Assembly (NCBI RefSeq): GCF_900108585.1
Contig: NZ_UESZ01000001.1
Location: 3,658,001 to 3,722,000, forward strand
Reading direction: 5' to 3'
Length of the DNA: 64,000 nt
Origin: Branchiibius hedensis
GTDB taxonomy: Bacteria > Actinomycetota > Actinomycetes > Actinomycetales > Dermatophilaceae
The position numbers were made by a program, and so were the translations under genes. Below are positions 31,814 to 44,226 of this stretch, piece after piece (the stretch's first letter is position 1; each line of letters starts with the position of its first letter). Below the pieces are notes generated by a model that saw only the letters and a program-made list of their open reading frames with translations, was not told the DNA's origin and did no database searches.

Positions 31814-32637
31814 GTAACGCGACTGCGGAGACGGCTCCGCTGATGTTCCAAGCCCCATCCGACGCGCTGCTTCGGGTCGAGGATGTTGCCCTTTCGTTCG
31901 GCCAGGTACGTGCCCTGAAGACCGTCACGATGCACGCTCGGCGGGGTGAGGTGACTGCCATCGTCGGAGACAACGGTGCCGGCAAGTCAACCCTCGTGCG
32001 CTGCATCAGCGGGGTGCACCGTCCGGACTCGGGCGTCATCGAGTTCGACGGAGCACCTGTCAACTTCCGCAGCCCTGAGGACGCGCGCGAGGAGGGCATC
32101 GAAACGGTCCACCAGAACCTGGCGCTGGTCGAAGACCTCACCGTCTGGCAGAACCTCTTCCTGAACCGGGAGTTGATGCGTGGATTCGGGCCGGTCAAAT
32201 TCCTTGACCGACGGGCCATGAAGCGTGAGGCAGCAACCATGGTCAGTTCCTTGGCGGTGAACGTACCGCCGGTTGCATCGAGGGTCCGCCGCCTGTCCGG
32301 CGGTCAGCGTCAGGCTGTATCTATCTGCCGTGCAGCGGGTTTCACCTCCAAGCTGATCATCATGGATGAGCCCACTGCGGCCCTGGGGGTGCAAGAGACC
32401 GCGCGCGTCGAGGAGCTCATCCAACGCCTGCGGGACGAAGGGCACGCAATCATCCTGATCAGCCACAACTTCGATCAGGTGTTGCGGCTCAGTGATGCGG
32501 TCTGGGTCATGCGCGCTGGCCGATGTGTCGCTGGGAGACGCACAGCCGAAATCGACGGCGACGAGATTGTCGGGTTGGTGACGGGCGCACGACCCGGTGA
32601 CCTGCCGGCGGAGAAACTACAAGGAGATCTGACATGA
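31810..32637 (+). CDS. Sugar ABC transporter ATP-binding protein, single-domain
   Basis: 275 residues with one nucleotide-binding domain, unlike the two-domain RbsA/XylG type. Walker A is VGDNGAGKSTLVR near 55-67, Q-loop VHQNLALVEDLTVWQNLF near 98-116, signature LSGGQRQAVSICRAAG near 157-172, Walker B LIIMDEPTAALG near 178-189, and the switch His is in LISHNF near 217. The C-motif has Ser-Gly-Gly intact. The single-domain form is known from some FrcA/monosaccharide systems and would work as a homodimer. Confidence 0.92.
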   Translation: MSNATAETAPLMFQAPSDALLRVEDVALSFGQVRALKTVTMHARRGEVTAIVGDNGAGKSTLVRCISGVHRPDSGVIEFDGAPVNFRSPEDAREEGIETVHQNLALVEDLTVWQNLFLNRELMRGFGPVKFLDRRAMKREAATMVSSLAVNVPPVASRVRRLSGGQRQAVSICRAAGFTSKLIIMDEPTAALGVQETARVEELIQRLRDEGHAIILISHNFDQVLRLSDAVWVMRAGRCVAGRRTAEIDGDEIVGLVTGARPGDLPAEKLQGDLT

Positions 32638-33509
32638 GTGTCGCGACCAACAGCTTCGGTGTTCACGCCCTCGTATGGCGGGGTGGGACGACGCCGGACG
32701 ACGTGACAGCGATCGCCGAGCAAACGGCCGCCGCTGGATACGACCTGGTCGAGTTCTCCCTGCATGACTCGGTCAACATGGATGTTGATCATGCGCGGAA
32801 AGCACTGCAGAGCAATGGGCTACGAGTCACTTGCTCACGTGGGCTCGCCCTCGACGCCGACGTGTCGAGCGAAGACCCAGCGGTCGTGTCACGCGGTGCT
32901 CAACTGTTGGCGGACTCCTTGGAGCTCACCGCGGCGATCGGTGGCGAACTGCTGACTGGCGCCCTCTACAGCGCCTTCGGTAAGGCGCCAGCGCCGCTGT
33001 CCCGCAAGGGCCGGGAGAACGTCGTCAGTGTCCTGCAGGACCTGTCGAAGGAGGCGGAACAGACCGGGGTGACCCTTGGTCTGGAAATCTGCAACCGATA
33101 CGAGACCAATGTGGTCAACACGACCCGCGACGCCCTCCGACTTGCCGACGACATCGGGTCTGACAATGTCGTAATCCATCTCGACACCTATCACATGAAC
33201 ATCGAGGAGTCCGATTTCGTGACGCCCGTGCTCGACGCTGCTGATCGACTGGGCTACGTCCACATCGGCGAAAACCACCGTGGTTACATGGGATCCGGGC
33301 ACCTGGACTTCACCAGCTTCTTCGGCGCCCTCGCCCGGATCGGGTATTCCGGGACACTGACCTTCGAGTCGTTCTCGTCTGCTGTTCTCGCAAGCGGTCT
33401 TTCCAACGACTTGGCGATCTGGCGCAACTTGTGGGACGACGGAGACGATCTGGCGCGGCACGCACTGGGCTATATGCGCCAGGGGATGCACGCGGCGTAC
33501 ACCCGATGA
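32634..33509 (+). CDS. Sugar phosphate isomerase/epimerase-like TIM-barrel protein
   Basis: 291 residues of the AP-endonuclease-2/xylose-isomerase-like barrel. Metal-ligand segments typical of D-tagatose/psicose 3-epimerases are visible: LEICNRYETNVVNTTRDAL near 148 (Glu), HLDTYHMNIEES near 180 (Asp/His), YVHIGENHRGYMGSG near 205-219 and LTFESFSS near 240 (Glu). It therefore probably epimerises a keto-sugar brought in by the transporter. ATGA overlap with the ATPase gene; next gene is a kinase, so epimerisation then phosphorylation is the likely order. Confidence 0.85.
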   Translation: MSVATNSFGVHALVWRGGTTPDDVTAIAEQTAAAGYDLVEFSLHDSVNMDVDHARKALQSNGLRVTCSRGLALDADVSSEDPAVVSRGAQLLADSLELTAAIGGELLTGALYSAFGKAPAPLSRKGRENVVSVLQDLSKEAEQTGVTLGLEICNRYETNVVNTTRDALRLADDIGSDNVVIHLDTYHMNIEESDFVTPVLDAADRLGYVHIGENHRGYMGSGHLDFTSFFGALARIGYSGTLTFESFSSAVLASGLSNDLAIWRNLWDDGDDLARHALGYMRQGMHAAYTR

Positions 33510-34174
33510 CTTCCTCTGGCGACACGTCGCTGACGGTCGCCGACGAGATTCTCGCGGCGGTCACCGACCTGGTCGGTGACCGCCGCGTGGTCCTCGGAGT
33601 GGCTGGGACGCCGGGTGCGGGGAAGACGACGTTCGCTCAACTTCTCGTGCAGCGGCTATGTGACCTGCGCGGCCCGGGGTGGGCAGCGCATCTGCCCATG
33701 GATGGGTTTCACATCGGTGATCGACAGTTGGCGCGCCTCGGTTTTCTGGACCGCAAGGGGGCGCCGGACACCTTTGATGCCGACGGCTACGCCGCGACCC
33801 TTGGCCGAGTGCGTACGGCGACCGGTCCGGTCTTCGTGCCCGGGTTCGACCGGGCGCTGGAGCAGCCGATCGCCGCGGACATGGTGGTCCCGGCCGAAGC
33901 GCGGCTGGTCGTGACCGAGGGCAACTACCTGTTGTTGCAGGAGGGTCGTTGGGTCGCCGCTCGCGCGCAGTTGGATGAGGTTTGGTACGTCGCTGGAGAC
34001 GATCGCGTCCGGCTCGAACGGCTGGTGTCCCGGCACGTTGAGTTCGGCAAAACGCCTGCGCAAGCACGGGAATGGGTTGCCAACGTCGATCAACCCAATG
34101 CGCAGCGAATTGCCGCCGCTGCGGAGCGGGCTGATCGGGTAGTCCGCAACGACGGCGCCGGATTCGGCTGGTGA
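33506..34174 (+). CDS. P-loop kinase (uridine kinase/pantothenate kinase fold), probable sugar kinase
   Basis: 222 residues from the ATG at 33506, which overlaps the epimerase stop. The Walker A is GVAGTPGAGKTTFAQLL near 30-46, then LPMDGFHIGDRQLARLGFLDRKGAPDTFDADGY near 67-100, VPGFDRALEQP near 113, VVTEGNYLLLQEGRW near 136 and RVRLERLVSRHVEFGKTPAQAREWV near 165-190. The fold is that of uridine/phosphoribulokinase-like enzymes. Placement after an epimerase suggests it phosphorylates the same sugar; in other lineages members act on fructose or nucleosides. Confidence 0.85.
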   Translation: MTSSGDTSLTVADEILAAVTDLVGDRRVVLGVAGTPGAGKTTFAQLLVQRLCDLRGPGWAAHLPMDGFHIGDRQLARLGFLDRKGAPDTFDADGYAATLGRVRTATGPVFVPGFDRALEQPIAADMVVPAEARLVVTEGNYLLLQEGRWVAARAQLDEVWYVAGDDRVRLERLVSRHVEFGKTPAQAREWVANVDQPNAQRIAAAAERADRVVRNDGAGFGW

Positions 34175-34202
34175 GCGAACGCCGTACGTTGTGCTGGGCT
34201 GC

Positions 34203-34976
34203 TCAGACGAAGATCATGCCGCCATCCACAAGAATTGACTGACCGGTGATGTAGTCCGAGTCGGGCCCGGCCAGGAACGAGACGAGTTTCGCGACGTCGT
34301 CTCCGGTCGAGACCCGACCGAGGGTGATGCCGGCGGCCATCGCCTTCATGGACTCGCCCTTACCCACCTGGTTGATCTCACCCAGGTCGTGATCGATTTC
34401 CTCCCACATAGTGGTGTCGACGATCCCGGGGCAGTAGGCGTTGACGGTGATCTTGTGCGGTGCCCACTCCTGTGCGGCGGCCTGAGTCAGAGCGCGCAAC
34501 GCGAACTTCGAGGAGCAGTAGACCCCGAGCAGCGGAAAGCCCTTGTGGGCGGCGATGGATGCGGCGCCGATGATTTTGCCGCCCGAACCTTGCTCGATCA
34601 TCTGCCGCGCCGCCTCGGTGTAACACAGGAACGCTCCGCGAGCATTGACCGCCAGCACCTTGTCGAACTCCTCGGGCGTGACATCGAGCAGCGCTTTGGT
34701 CTGCGCGATGCCGGCGTTCGCGACCATGACATCCAGCGAACCCAACTGTGCGGCAGTGTCGCTCACGAGAGATCGCACTGAGTCGTGCTCGGAGACGTCC
34801 CCGGTCAGCGCGATCGACCGCACGCCGGTCGATTCGATCTTGGCGCGGGTCGCTTCGAGTTCCTCACTCATGGAAGCGAGGTCGGAGACGGCAACATCGT
34901 GGCCGTCCTCGGCCAGGCGGAAGGCGATGGCTTGACCGATTCCTCGTGCGGCACCGGTGACGTGAGCGACAGTCAT
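34203..34976 (-). CDS. Short-chain dehydrogenase, acetoin/diacetyl reductase-like
   Basis: 257 residues with the classical SDR layout: cofactor loop TGAARGIGQAIA near 7-18, a DVS segment near 60, NAG near 87, the catalytic Ser in IGAASIAAHKG near 138 and the YCSSK pair (Tyr and Lys) near 152-156. The segment PGIVDTTMWEEIDHDLGEINQ near 184-204 is typical of meso-2,3-butanediol dehydrogenase/acetoin reductase, and NAD is the likely cofactor (Asp after the second strand). It is convergent with the kinase gene and may oxidise the sugar alcohol of that operon. GAGGAG precedes the ATG. Confidence 0.88.
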   Translation of the reverse strand: MTVAHVTGAARGIGQAIAFRLAEDGHDVAVSDLASMSEELEATRAKIESTGVRSIALTGDVSEHDSVRSLVSDTAAQLGSLDVMVANAGIAQTKALLDVTPEEFDKVLAVNARGAFLCYTEAARQMIEQGSGGKIIGAASIAAHKGFPLLGVYCSSKFALRALTQAAAQEWAPHKITVNAYCPGIVDTTMWEEIDHDLGEINQVGKGESMKAMAAGITLGRVSTGDDVAKLVSFLAGPDSDYITGQSILVDGGMIFV

Positions 34977-35108
34977 GACGAACTCCTCATTGAGTGATCT
35001 GGGAGTTTCACGCTAGGAGCGGTGACGACGCGGCAGAAGAGTTGCAGTTCGTTGCATGGGCGCAGGATGGAGGAACCGTCGCTCCTCCCGAATCCACAGC
35101 GCCCGAGA

Positions 35109-35156
35109 AACGCTCAGAGGACCAGACGGAAAGACGTGTCTGGTCCTCTGAGCGTT
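35109..35156 (-). terminator. Terminator of tRNA-Ser(GGA)
   Basis: AACGCTCAGAGGACCAGAC (35109-35127) pairs without mismatch with GTCTGGTCCTCTGAGCGTT (35138-35156), a 19-bp stem and 10-nt loop. Its minus-strand 5' arm begins at the last base of the tRNA CCA, as at the other serine tRNA. The tail is TTCTCGGGC, so only weakly T-rich. Confidence 0.75.
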
Positions 35157-35243
35157 GGCGGAGGATGGGGGATTCGAACCCCCGAGAGCTTTCACTCAAC
35201 ACGCTTTCCAAGCGTGCGCACTAGGCCACTATGCGAATCCTCC
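35156..35243 (-). tRNA. tRNA-Ser, anticodon GGA
   Basis: Reverse strand gives acceptor GGAGGAT...ATCCTCC with discriminator G and encoded CCA (35156-35158). The anticodon loop is in CGCTTGGAAAGCG (GGA), there is a long variable arm (about TGTTGAGTGAAAGCTC), and the T arm is GGGGGTTCGAATCCCCC. Reads UCC and UCU. Confidence 0.95.
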
Positions 35244-35329
35244 AGGCGACGCACGATGCTACCCGTCGCGGGGCGATGCGCCGAATCGGCGGTGGAGTTG
35301 GAACCGCGTCACCCCGAGCATTACTCTGC

Positions 35330-35425
35330 AAGTGGTCCCTCACGCGGTGGTACCTCACTGAACTCCCCCAGGGCAGGAATGCAGCAAGGGCAGGTGAGCT
35401 CTTCCAGGTGCGTGAGGGATCTTCA
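35330..35425 (+). ncRNA. ffs: Signal recognition particle RNA, small bacterial type
   Basis: About 96 nt. The ends pair (TCCCTCACGC at 35336-35345 with GCGTGAGGGA at 35410-35419). The tip carries the Ffh-binding signature CCCCCAGGGCAGGAATGCAGCAAGGG (key bases at 35365-35390), with a GGAA tetraloop closed by GCA/TGC instead of the common GCC/GGC, a compensated change. Small SRP RNA just upstream of dnaX is a common actinobacterial arrangement. The transcript is expected to end before the leaderless dnaX start at 35471. Confidence 0.9.
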
Positions 35426-35470
35426 CGTCCGCGCTCCCAGCCTGTCGGTGACCGCTACTAGATTGGCGGG

Positions 35471-37681
35471 GTGAGCATCGCCCTGTACCGCCGCTACCGT
35501 CCCGAGACCTTCGCGGACGTGATCGGCCAGGAGCACGTCACGGTGCCGCTGATGCGTGCTCTCGAGACCGGCCGGGTCAACCACGCCTACCTCTTCAGCG
35601 GTCCGCGCGGCTGCGGCAAGACCACCAGCGCCCGGATCCTGGCCCGCTGCCTGAACTGCGAACAGGGCCCGACGCCGACGCCCTGCGGTGTCTGCGAATC
35701 GTGTGTGGCTCTGGCCCGCGGAGGTCCGGGCACAGTCGATGTCATCGAGATCGACGCAGCCAGCCATGGTGGCGTCGATGATGCCCGTGACCTGCGCGAA
35801 CGTGCCGCCTTCGGGCCCGCGCAGAGCCGCTACAAGGTCTACATCATCGACGAAGCGCACATGGTGACCTCCGCGGGTTTCAACGCGCTGCTCAAGGTCG
35901 TCGAGGAGCCGCCGGAGCACGTGAAGTTCGTCTTCGCGACGACCGAGCCGGAAAAGGTCATCGGCACCATCCGGTCCCGGACCCACCACTACCCCTTCCG
36001 ACTCGTGCCGCCCGCGCGGCTGGCCGAGTACCTCGCCGCTCTCTGCGAAGCCGAGGGCATCGCGGTCGAGCCCGGCGTGCTGTCCTTCGTGACCCGCGCC
36101 GGCGGCGGCTCGGTACGTGACTCCCTGTCCGTGCTCGACCAGTTGATCGCCGGGTCCGGTCCCGAGGGGCTGACGTACGCCGGGGCGGCGAGCCTGCTGG
36201 GTTTCACCGACTCCGAACTGCTTGATGCGACCATCGACGCGTTCATCGCCGGCGACGGGGGAGCGGTCTTCGGCCAGGTCGACAAGGTCATCGAGTCCGG
36301 GCACGACCCTCGCCGCTTCGTCGAAGACCTGCTCGAGCGCCTGCGCGACCTGATCGTGGTCGCGGCTGCTCCGCAGGACGCCGCGCAGGTGTTGCGCGAA
36401 GTGCCCGAGGACCAGTTGGCGCGGATGCGGGAGCAGGCAGCGGCGTACGGCGCGGCCTCCCTCTCGCGGGCCGCGGACGTGGTCAACACCGGGCTGACCG
36501 AAATGACCGGCGCCACCAGTCCTCGTCTGCAGCTGGAGTTGATCTGCGCTCGCGTCCTGCTGCCGGCCGTGTCCGGGGAGCAGGGGTACGCCGCGCGTCT
36601 GGATCGCGTCGAGCGTCGCCTCGACATGGCCGGAGCCACCGCCGCTTCGACCCCGGCGAATACGCCAGCAGCGACCGTCCCAGCCGGCCCAGCACCGACA
36701 CCGGCGCCGACACAAGCACCCGCACCGACAGCCGCGACGGCCGCGCCGGTCACGCAGCCACCGGCCGAGTCCGCACGAGCAGCCGCACCCCCTCGGCCTG
36801 CGGTGGCGCCCGAACCGGCCGCGCCCGCCGCCAAGGCCCCGGAACCGGCTGTCGCACAGGCCGCGGATCCGGGAGCGGTGACCGTGGACATGGTGCGCCG
36901 CGCCTGGCCCGATGTCGTGGAGCGAGTCAAGGGAATGCGCCGCGTGACCTGGTCGATGGTGACCCAGCACGCGCGGGTCAGTGAATTCGACGGCCGCACG
37001 GTCGTCCTCGGAATCAGCAACCAGGGCCTGGCGAGCGGCTTCGACGGCGGTTCGCACGCGGCGCTGATCCAGCAGGCGATCCGCGACGAACTCGGCGCCG
37101 ACGTCCGCGTGACCGCGCGCTTCGAAACCGCCGGCCACGCGGCGCCCGGCACCACCGCGCCCGACGACACCGGGACCCTCGACCCGGCTTCGCGCACGGA
37201 CACCAGCCCGCCCCCACAAGACCGGGACACTCGGCCCGCTCAACCAGCACCCTCGACCTCACCCGCCCCGCCCGCGAGGGACGCTCGACCCGCCCAGCCG
37301 CAGTCGCCCGAATGGTCGGCCAATACCGCCGCCGCCCCTGACTGGGCGCAGGACACGGCCGGCGAAGCCGATCTGGTTCCGGCCAGCGACGTCCCCGCCA
37401 CTAACGTTGGCACTGGCCCGTGGGCTCCCGGCGGGACAGACGCCGACGCTCGTCGGGCCAGTGCCGCCAGCGGCGCTGACAAGGCCCGCTCTGCAGCTCG
37501 CGAAGCGATGGCCCGCCAGCGAGACCGCGGCGCGAAGGACGGCGAGCCGGTCCCCGATCCCGATCCGATCGAATCCCTCGACGACGAAAACATCGACGTA
37601 CAAGGTGAACTGGGGATTCCGGTCGTGCAGAGCCTGCTGGGTGCCAAGATCATCGACGAACAGGTCGATGGGCGACCGTAA
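35471..37681 (+). CDS. dnaX: DNA polymerase III subunit gamma/tau
   Basis: Clamp-loader ATPase. The 736 residues begin with the AAA+ module: LYRRYRPETFADVIGQEHVTVPL, Walker A FSGPRGCGKTTSARILARCLNC near 42-63, a zinc module with Cys in ARCLNCEQGPTPTPCGVCESC, Walker B VYIIDEAHMVTSAGFNALLKVVEEPPEHVKF near 125-155 and the sensor RSRTHHYPFRL. Domain III ends near 370. A Pro/Ala-rich linker (about 390-475), a tau-like DNA-binding region (VDMVRRAWPDVVERVKGMRR near 475) and a second disordered segment lead to a conserved end. GTG at 35471 follows TAGATT by 6 nt. Confidence 0.96.
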   Translation: MSIALYRRYRPETFADVIGQEHVTVPLMRALETGRVNHAYLFSGPRGCGKTTSARILARCLNCEQGPTPTPCGVCESCVALARGGPGTVDVIEIDAASHGGVDDARDLRERAAFGPAQSRYKVYIIDEAHMVTSAGFNALLKVVEEPPEHVKFVFATTEPEKVIGTIRSRTHHYPFRLVPPARLAEYLAALCEAEGIAVEPGVLSFVTRAGGGSVRDSLSVLDQLIAGSGPEGLTYAGAASLLGFTDSELLDATIDAFIAGDGGAVFGQVDKVIESGHDPRRFVEDLLERLRDLIVVAAAPQDAAQVLREVPEDQLARMREQAAAYGAASLSRAADVVNTGLTEMTGATSPRLQLELICARVLLPAVSGEQGYAARLDRVERRLDMAGATAASTPANTPAATVPAGPAPTPAPTQAPAPTAATAAPVTQPPAESARAAAPPRPAVAPEPAAPAAKAPEPAVAQAADPGAVTVDMVRRAWPDVVERVKGMRRVTWSMVTQHARVSEFDGRTVVLGISNQGLASGFDGGSHAALIQQAIRDELGADVRVTARFETAGHAAPGTTAPDDTGTLDPASRTDTSPPPQDRDTRPAQPAPSTSPAPPARDARPAQPQSPEWSANTAAAPDWAQDTAGEADLVPASDVPATNVGTGPWAPGGTDADARRASAASGADKARSAAREAMARQRDRGAKDGEPVPDPDPIESLDDENIDVQGELGIPVVQSLLGAKIIDEQVDGRP

Positions 37682-38349
37682 TGCTCTACCTCACCTCCCG
37701 GGCGGTTGTTGCGCCGCTGATCAAAGCCATCTGGCGACCCACGGTCGAAGGCCGCGAGAACGTCCCGACGAGCGGCGGGGTCATCCTGGCCAGCAATCAC
37801 CTGTCGTTCATCGACTCGGTCGTGATCCCGCTCGCCGCGCCCCGCCAGGTGCATTTCCTCGCCAAGGACGCCTATTTCACCGGCACCGGCGTCAAAGGGA
37901 CCGCGTCACGCGTCTTCTTCACCAGCATGGGCATGGTCCCGGTCAATCGTGACGACTCGCGCGCTGCGATCGAGTCGCTGGAAGTGGGCCTGAAGATCCT
38001 GCAGGACGGCGATGCGTTCGGCATCTACCCCGAAGGCACCCGGTCCCGCGACGGCCGGCTGTACCGCGGCCACACCGGAGTCGCATATCTGGCGATCACC
38101 GCGCAGGTCCCGATCGTGCCGGTCGGCCTGATCGGAACCCCGCAGGTCCAGCCCGTCGGCTCCAACCGACTGCACCGAGCCCCGGTGACGGTCCGGTTCG
38201 GTGCCCCGCAGACGCCGCACACGACGTACGCCGATCTGCCGGCTGGCAAGGCCCGGCGCCTGGCGACGGACGACGTGATGGACGCCATCGCGGCGCTGAC
38301 CAGCCAGGAACGGGTCGCGGAGTACAACGAGCACCCGGTCGAAACCTGA
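37681..38349 (+). CDS. plsC: 1-acylglycerol-3-phosphate O-acyltransferase
   Basis: 222 residues; transfers an acyl chain to lysophosphatidate at the membrane. The acyltransferase boxes are clear: NHLSFIDSV near 40 (box I, with Asn-His-x4-Asp), [15 protein letters not shown] near 80, [15 protein letters not shown] near 118 (box III) and [12 protein letters not shown] near 145 (box IV). The ATG uses the last A of the dnaX stop (TAATG at 37679-37683). It occupies the slot between dnaX and recR where ebfC/ybaB often lies. Confidence 0.9.
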   Translation: MLYLTSRAVVAPLIKAIWRPTVEGRENVPTSGGVILASNHLSFIDSVVIPLAAPRQVHFLAKDAYFTGTGVKGTASRVFFTSMGMVPVNRDDSRAAIESLEVGLKILQDGDAFGIYPEGTRSRDGRLYRGHTGVAYLAITAQVPIVPVGLIGTPQVQPVGSNRLHRAPVTVRFGAPQTPHTTYADLPAGKARRLATDDVMDAIAALTSQERVAEYNEHPVET

Positions 38350-38368
38350 GCGCATTACGCTGGCGGGT

Positions 38369-38965
38369 GTGTATGAAGGCGTTCTGCAGGACTTGATCGA
38401 CGAACTCGGCCGGTTGCCCGGCGTCGGCCCGAAGTCCGCGGGACGCATCGCCTTCCACCTGCTGCAGGCCGAACCGGCCGATGTGCAGCGGCTGATCGAC
38501 GTGCTCGGCACCGTCAAAGAGGTGCGGTTCTGCGAGCGCTGCTTCAACATCGCCGAGGGCCCGCTGTGCCGGATCTGCATCGACCCGCGCCGCGACGACA
38601 CGCTGCTGTGCGTGGTGGAGGAGCCCAAGGACATCGTGGCGATCGAGCGCACCGGTGAGTTCAAGGGGCGGTATCACGTGCTCGGCGGCGCGATCAATCC
38701 GATCGACGGCATCGGCCCGAACGATCTGCATCTGACGGAGCTGATGCGCCGGCTGGGCAGCGAACCCGTCGCGGAACTCATCATCGCCACCAACCCGACG
38801 ATCACGGGAGAGGCCACCGCGACGTACCTGATGCGCCAGGTGCAGGGGATGGGTCTGACGGTCAGCCGCCCGGCCTCGGGGCTGCCGGTGGGCAGCGATC
38901 TGGAATTTGCCGACGAGGTGACCCTGGGACGGGCATTCGAAGGCCGCCGCGCGATCCAGGTGTAA
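38369..38965 (+). CDS. recR: Recombination mediator RecR
   Basis: 198 residues, full length. Helix-hairpin-helix [20 protein letters not shown] near 12-31, the four-Cys zinc finger [16 protein letters not shown] near 57-72, Toprim domain with [12 protein letters not shown] near 85 and [13 protein letters not shown] near 137. It works with RecF/RecO in loading RecA at gaps. The GTG start at 38369 follows TACGCT by 7 nt, so transcription can start here independently of dnaX. Confidence 0.96.
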   Translation: MYEGVLQDLIDELGRLPGVGPKSAGRIAFHLLQAEPADVQRLIDVLGTVKEVRFCERCFNIAEGPLCRICIDPRRDDTLLCVVEEPKDIVAIERTGEFKGRYHVLGGAINPIDGIGPNDLHLTELMRRLGSEPVAELIIATNPTITGEATATYLMRQVQGMGLTVSRPASGLPVGSDLEFADEVTLGRAFEGRRAIQV

Positions 38966-38968
38966 GAC

Positions 38969-39001
38969 TTCCGCCCGGTCCCGTCATCTGGTCCGGCGGA
39001 A
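38969..39001 (+). terminator. Hairpin after recR
   Basis: TTCCGCC(C)GG at 38969-38978 pairs with CCGGCGGAA at 38993-39001 with one bulged C and a 14-nt loop. It begins 4 bp after the recR stop. No T-run. Confidence 0.4.
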
Positions 39002-39080
39002 AAGGCACTGGTCAGAGGGCCGTAAAATCTTCGGTGCACGGGGTGTCCGTGCGTGTCCTGATCCGAAAGTGCCCCATCTC

Positions 39081-41404
<2,324 letters not shown>

Positions 41405-41437
41405 GCGGGCGGGTCGTTCCCTGCCCAACTATGAAGC

Positions 41438-41473
41438 GGTAGCCACGCCGATCGTCGGATCGGCGTGACTACC
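41438..41473. terminator. Terminator between asd and the DUF2269 gene
   Basis: GGTAGCCACGCCGATC (41438-41453) pairs with GATCGGCGTGACTACC (41458-41473) with one mismatch around a GTCG loop, a 16-bp stem in the gap between convergent genes. It can serve both strands. No T-run on the plus side. Confidence 0.6.
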
Positions 41474-41500
41474 GGTTCAAAGGTCGGTGGTGGTGGTTGT

Positions 41501-41977
41501 TCAGTGACCTGGTTGCCAGACCATCAGTGCGACCACCACGGCCATCAAGATTCCGACCACGCCGCCACTGGCAGCCACTCGGGCGACTGCTGAGGAAGGC
41601 GTGGTTTCGGTGCCGGCAGCAGATTCGCCACCGGTCAGAGCGAAGGTGTCGCTGGCTTTGTCGAGCGCCGGAACGACCACTGCGATCGAGACCGCTGCAG
41701 CAATCAGCCACAGCAGCAAGGAGATCCAGATCCACGGCTCACTGAACGACGCAACCTTCTTGCCGGTGTACGGCGACGTCGACGACATCAGGCCGAAGCC
41801 GAAGATCACGGTCAGGATCGACGCACCGGCGTAGATCTTGGTCATGCGCGAGGACGCGGCGATCGCTTCCGGGTCGGAGCGGCGCAACCCTCGGGACGCG
41901 GTGGTGACCGCGTGGACGAGCGGGCCGATCGCGAAGATGGCCGTCAGCAGGTGCAGGAAGAGCATGACCTTGAACAT
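41501..41977 (-). CDS. DUF2269-like membrane protein
   Basis: 158 residues with four hydrophobic segments (about 2-22, 50-68, 84-104, 132-153) and a short loop rich in Gly/Thr before the last. The first segment MLFLHLLTAIFAIGPLVHAV and KIYAGASILTVIFGFGLM match a family of small membrane proteins often labelled DUF2269, of unknown function. The ATG at 41977 follows TAGGGT by 6 nt, so it is probably a leaderless single gene. Confidence 0.8.
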   Translation of the reverse strand: MFKVMLFLHLLTAIFAIGPLVHAVTTASRGLRRSDPEAIAASSRMTKIYAGASILTVIFGFGLMSSTSPYTGKKVASFSEPWIWISLLLWLIAAAVSIAVVVPALDKASDTFALTGGESAAGTETTPSSAVARVAASGGVVGILMAVVVALMVWQPGH

Positions 41978-41997
41978 GCTCCAACCCTACGAGGTCA

Positions 41998-43173
<1,176 letters not shown>

Positions 43174-43203
43174 GCTCACATCCTGCCACCGTAGGCTGGG
43201 TGG

Positions 43204-44226
43204 ATGACCGGTTGGTACGACGCGTCCGCGACCCTGCGGGCGTTCGCTGCCGCGACGCCGGACTACCCCACCAGTGCGCTCTACCGTGCGCTGTGCCGGG
43301 GGATTGCGCAGGGCTCGTACGCCGAGCGCGAAGCCTTCGAGTCCCTCGCCGCCCGTGGCTGGCCGGTAGAGGACCCAGTCGATGTGGACGAGTTGTTCCG
43401 CGCGGTTCATTACACACTGCTGCAACGGCGGGGTCGTGACGAACTCGCGCATTACTACGCCTCCGTCGGCGGCCGACTCGGCCCGGACGCGCGCGCCCAA
43501 CAGCTCTTCATCGAGTTCGTGCGCGATCACCGGACGCTCCTGCTGGACACCCGGCTGTTGCCGCGCGAGGCCAACGACCCGGAGCCGGGCTGGCGGATGC
43601 TCAACGTGCTCGCCGCCTACGCCGAGCGGGCACCGATGGATCTGGACCTGCTGAACGTGCACGCTCGCGCCGGGGTGGAAGTGGTCACCGACCTGGTGGG
43701 GCAGCCGGCTGGCGGATCACTGCTCTCACCGCACCGTGTCGTACGCCGCCGATGCTTCGATCCGGCGCCGCAGCGGCTCGCCGATCCCCGGCTGCGGGAC
43801 TGGCTGATCGCGCACTGTCCGCCGGACGACGCCGAACGCTGGGATCGGATCCACGAGTCCGTCGACCGGGCGATGGCGTTGGAAGTCGTTGTGGGACAGG
43901 CCGATGCGGTCGGAGTCGTGCAACGCTTACGACCGATGGACGGAGCAGTCCCGGTCGTCTTCGGTTCGGACCTGGGCCCTCAGCTGCCGTCGCTCGAGGT
44001 CGCGATCCGATCCCGCACAGGTCGCTCGATCTGGCTGGTGGACGACCACGCGCCGTACCTGTCCCAGATATCGTCCGACGCCAAGATCGCTCGGTTGGAC
44101 GGTCAGGCGCGGGTCACCCTGTTGCGGGAGTACCTCGATGGGCAGGTCATCGGCTCGCTGTGGGGCGCGGACTGGATCGTGGGCGGCTGGATGGCGTTGC
44201 GCGGGTCGGAAGACGGTGTCGCGTGA
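43204..44226 (+). CDS. DUF2332-family protein
   Basis: 340 residues, mainly soluble. The layout (SALYRALCRGIAQG near 25, ELFRAVHYTLLQRRGRDELAHYYASVGG near 65-92, CFDPAPQRLADPRLRDWLIAHCPPDDAERWDRIHESVDRAMALEVVVGQADAVGVVQRL near 185-243, VPVVFGSDLG near 250) fits DUF2332 proteins of actinobacteria, whose function is unknown. The ATG at 43204 follows TAGGCT by 6 nt, so the message is probably leaderless and begins the glycosyltransferase operon. The stop overlaps the next gene by GTGA. Confidence 0.75.
   Translation: MTGWYDASATLRAFAAATPDYPTSALYRALCRGIAQGSYAEREAFESLAARGWPVEDPVDVDELFRAVHYTLLQRRGRDELAHYYASVGGRLGPDARAQQLFIEFVRDHRTLLLDTRLLPREANDPEPGWRMLNVLAAYAERAPMDLDLLNVHARAGVEVVTDLVGQPAGGSLLSPHRVVRRRCFDPAPQRLADPRLRDWLIAHCPPDDAERWDRIHESVDRAMALEVVVGQADAVGVVQRLRPMDGAVPVVFGSDLGPQLPSLEVAIRSRTGRSIWLVDDHAPYLSQISSDAKIARLDGQARVTLLREYLDGQVIGSLWGADWIVGGWMALRGSEDGVA

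Noticed and set aside
35423-37243. Open frame of 606 codons on the minus strand over dnaX
   Set aside because: The plus strand encodes unmistakable DnaX; the reverse frame is an artefact of codon bias.
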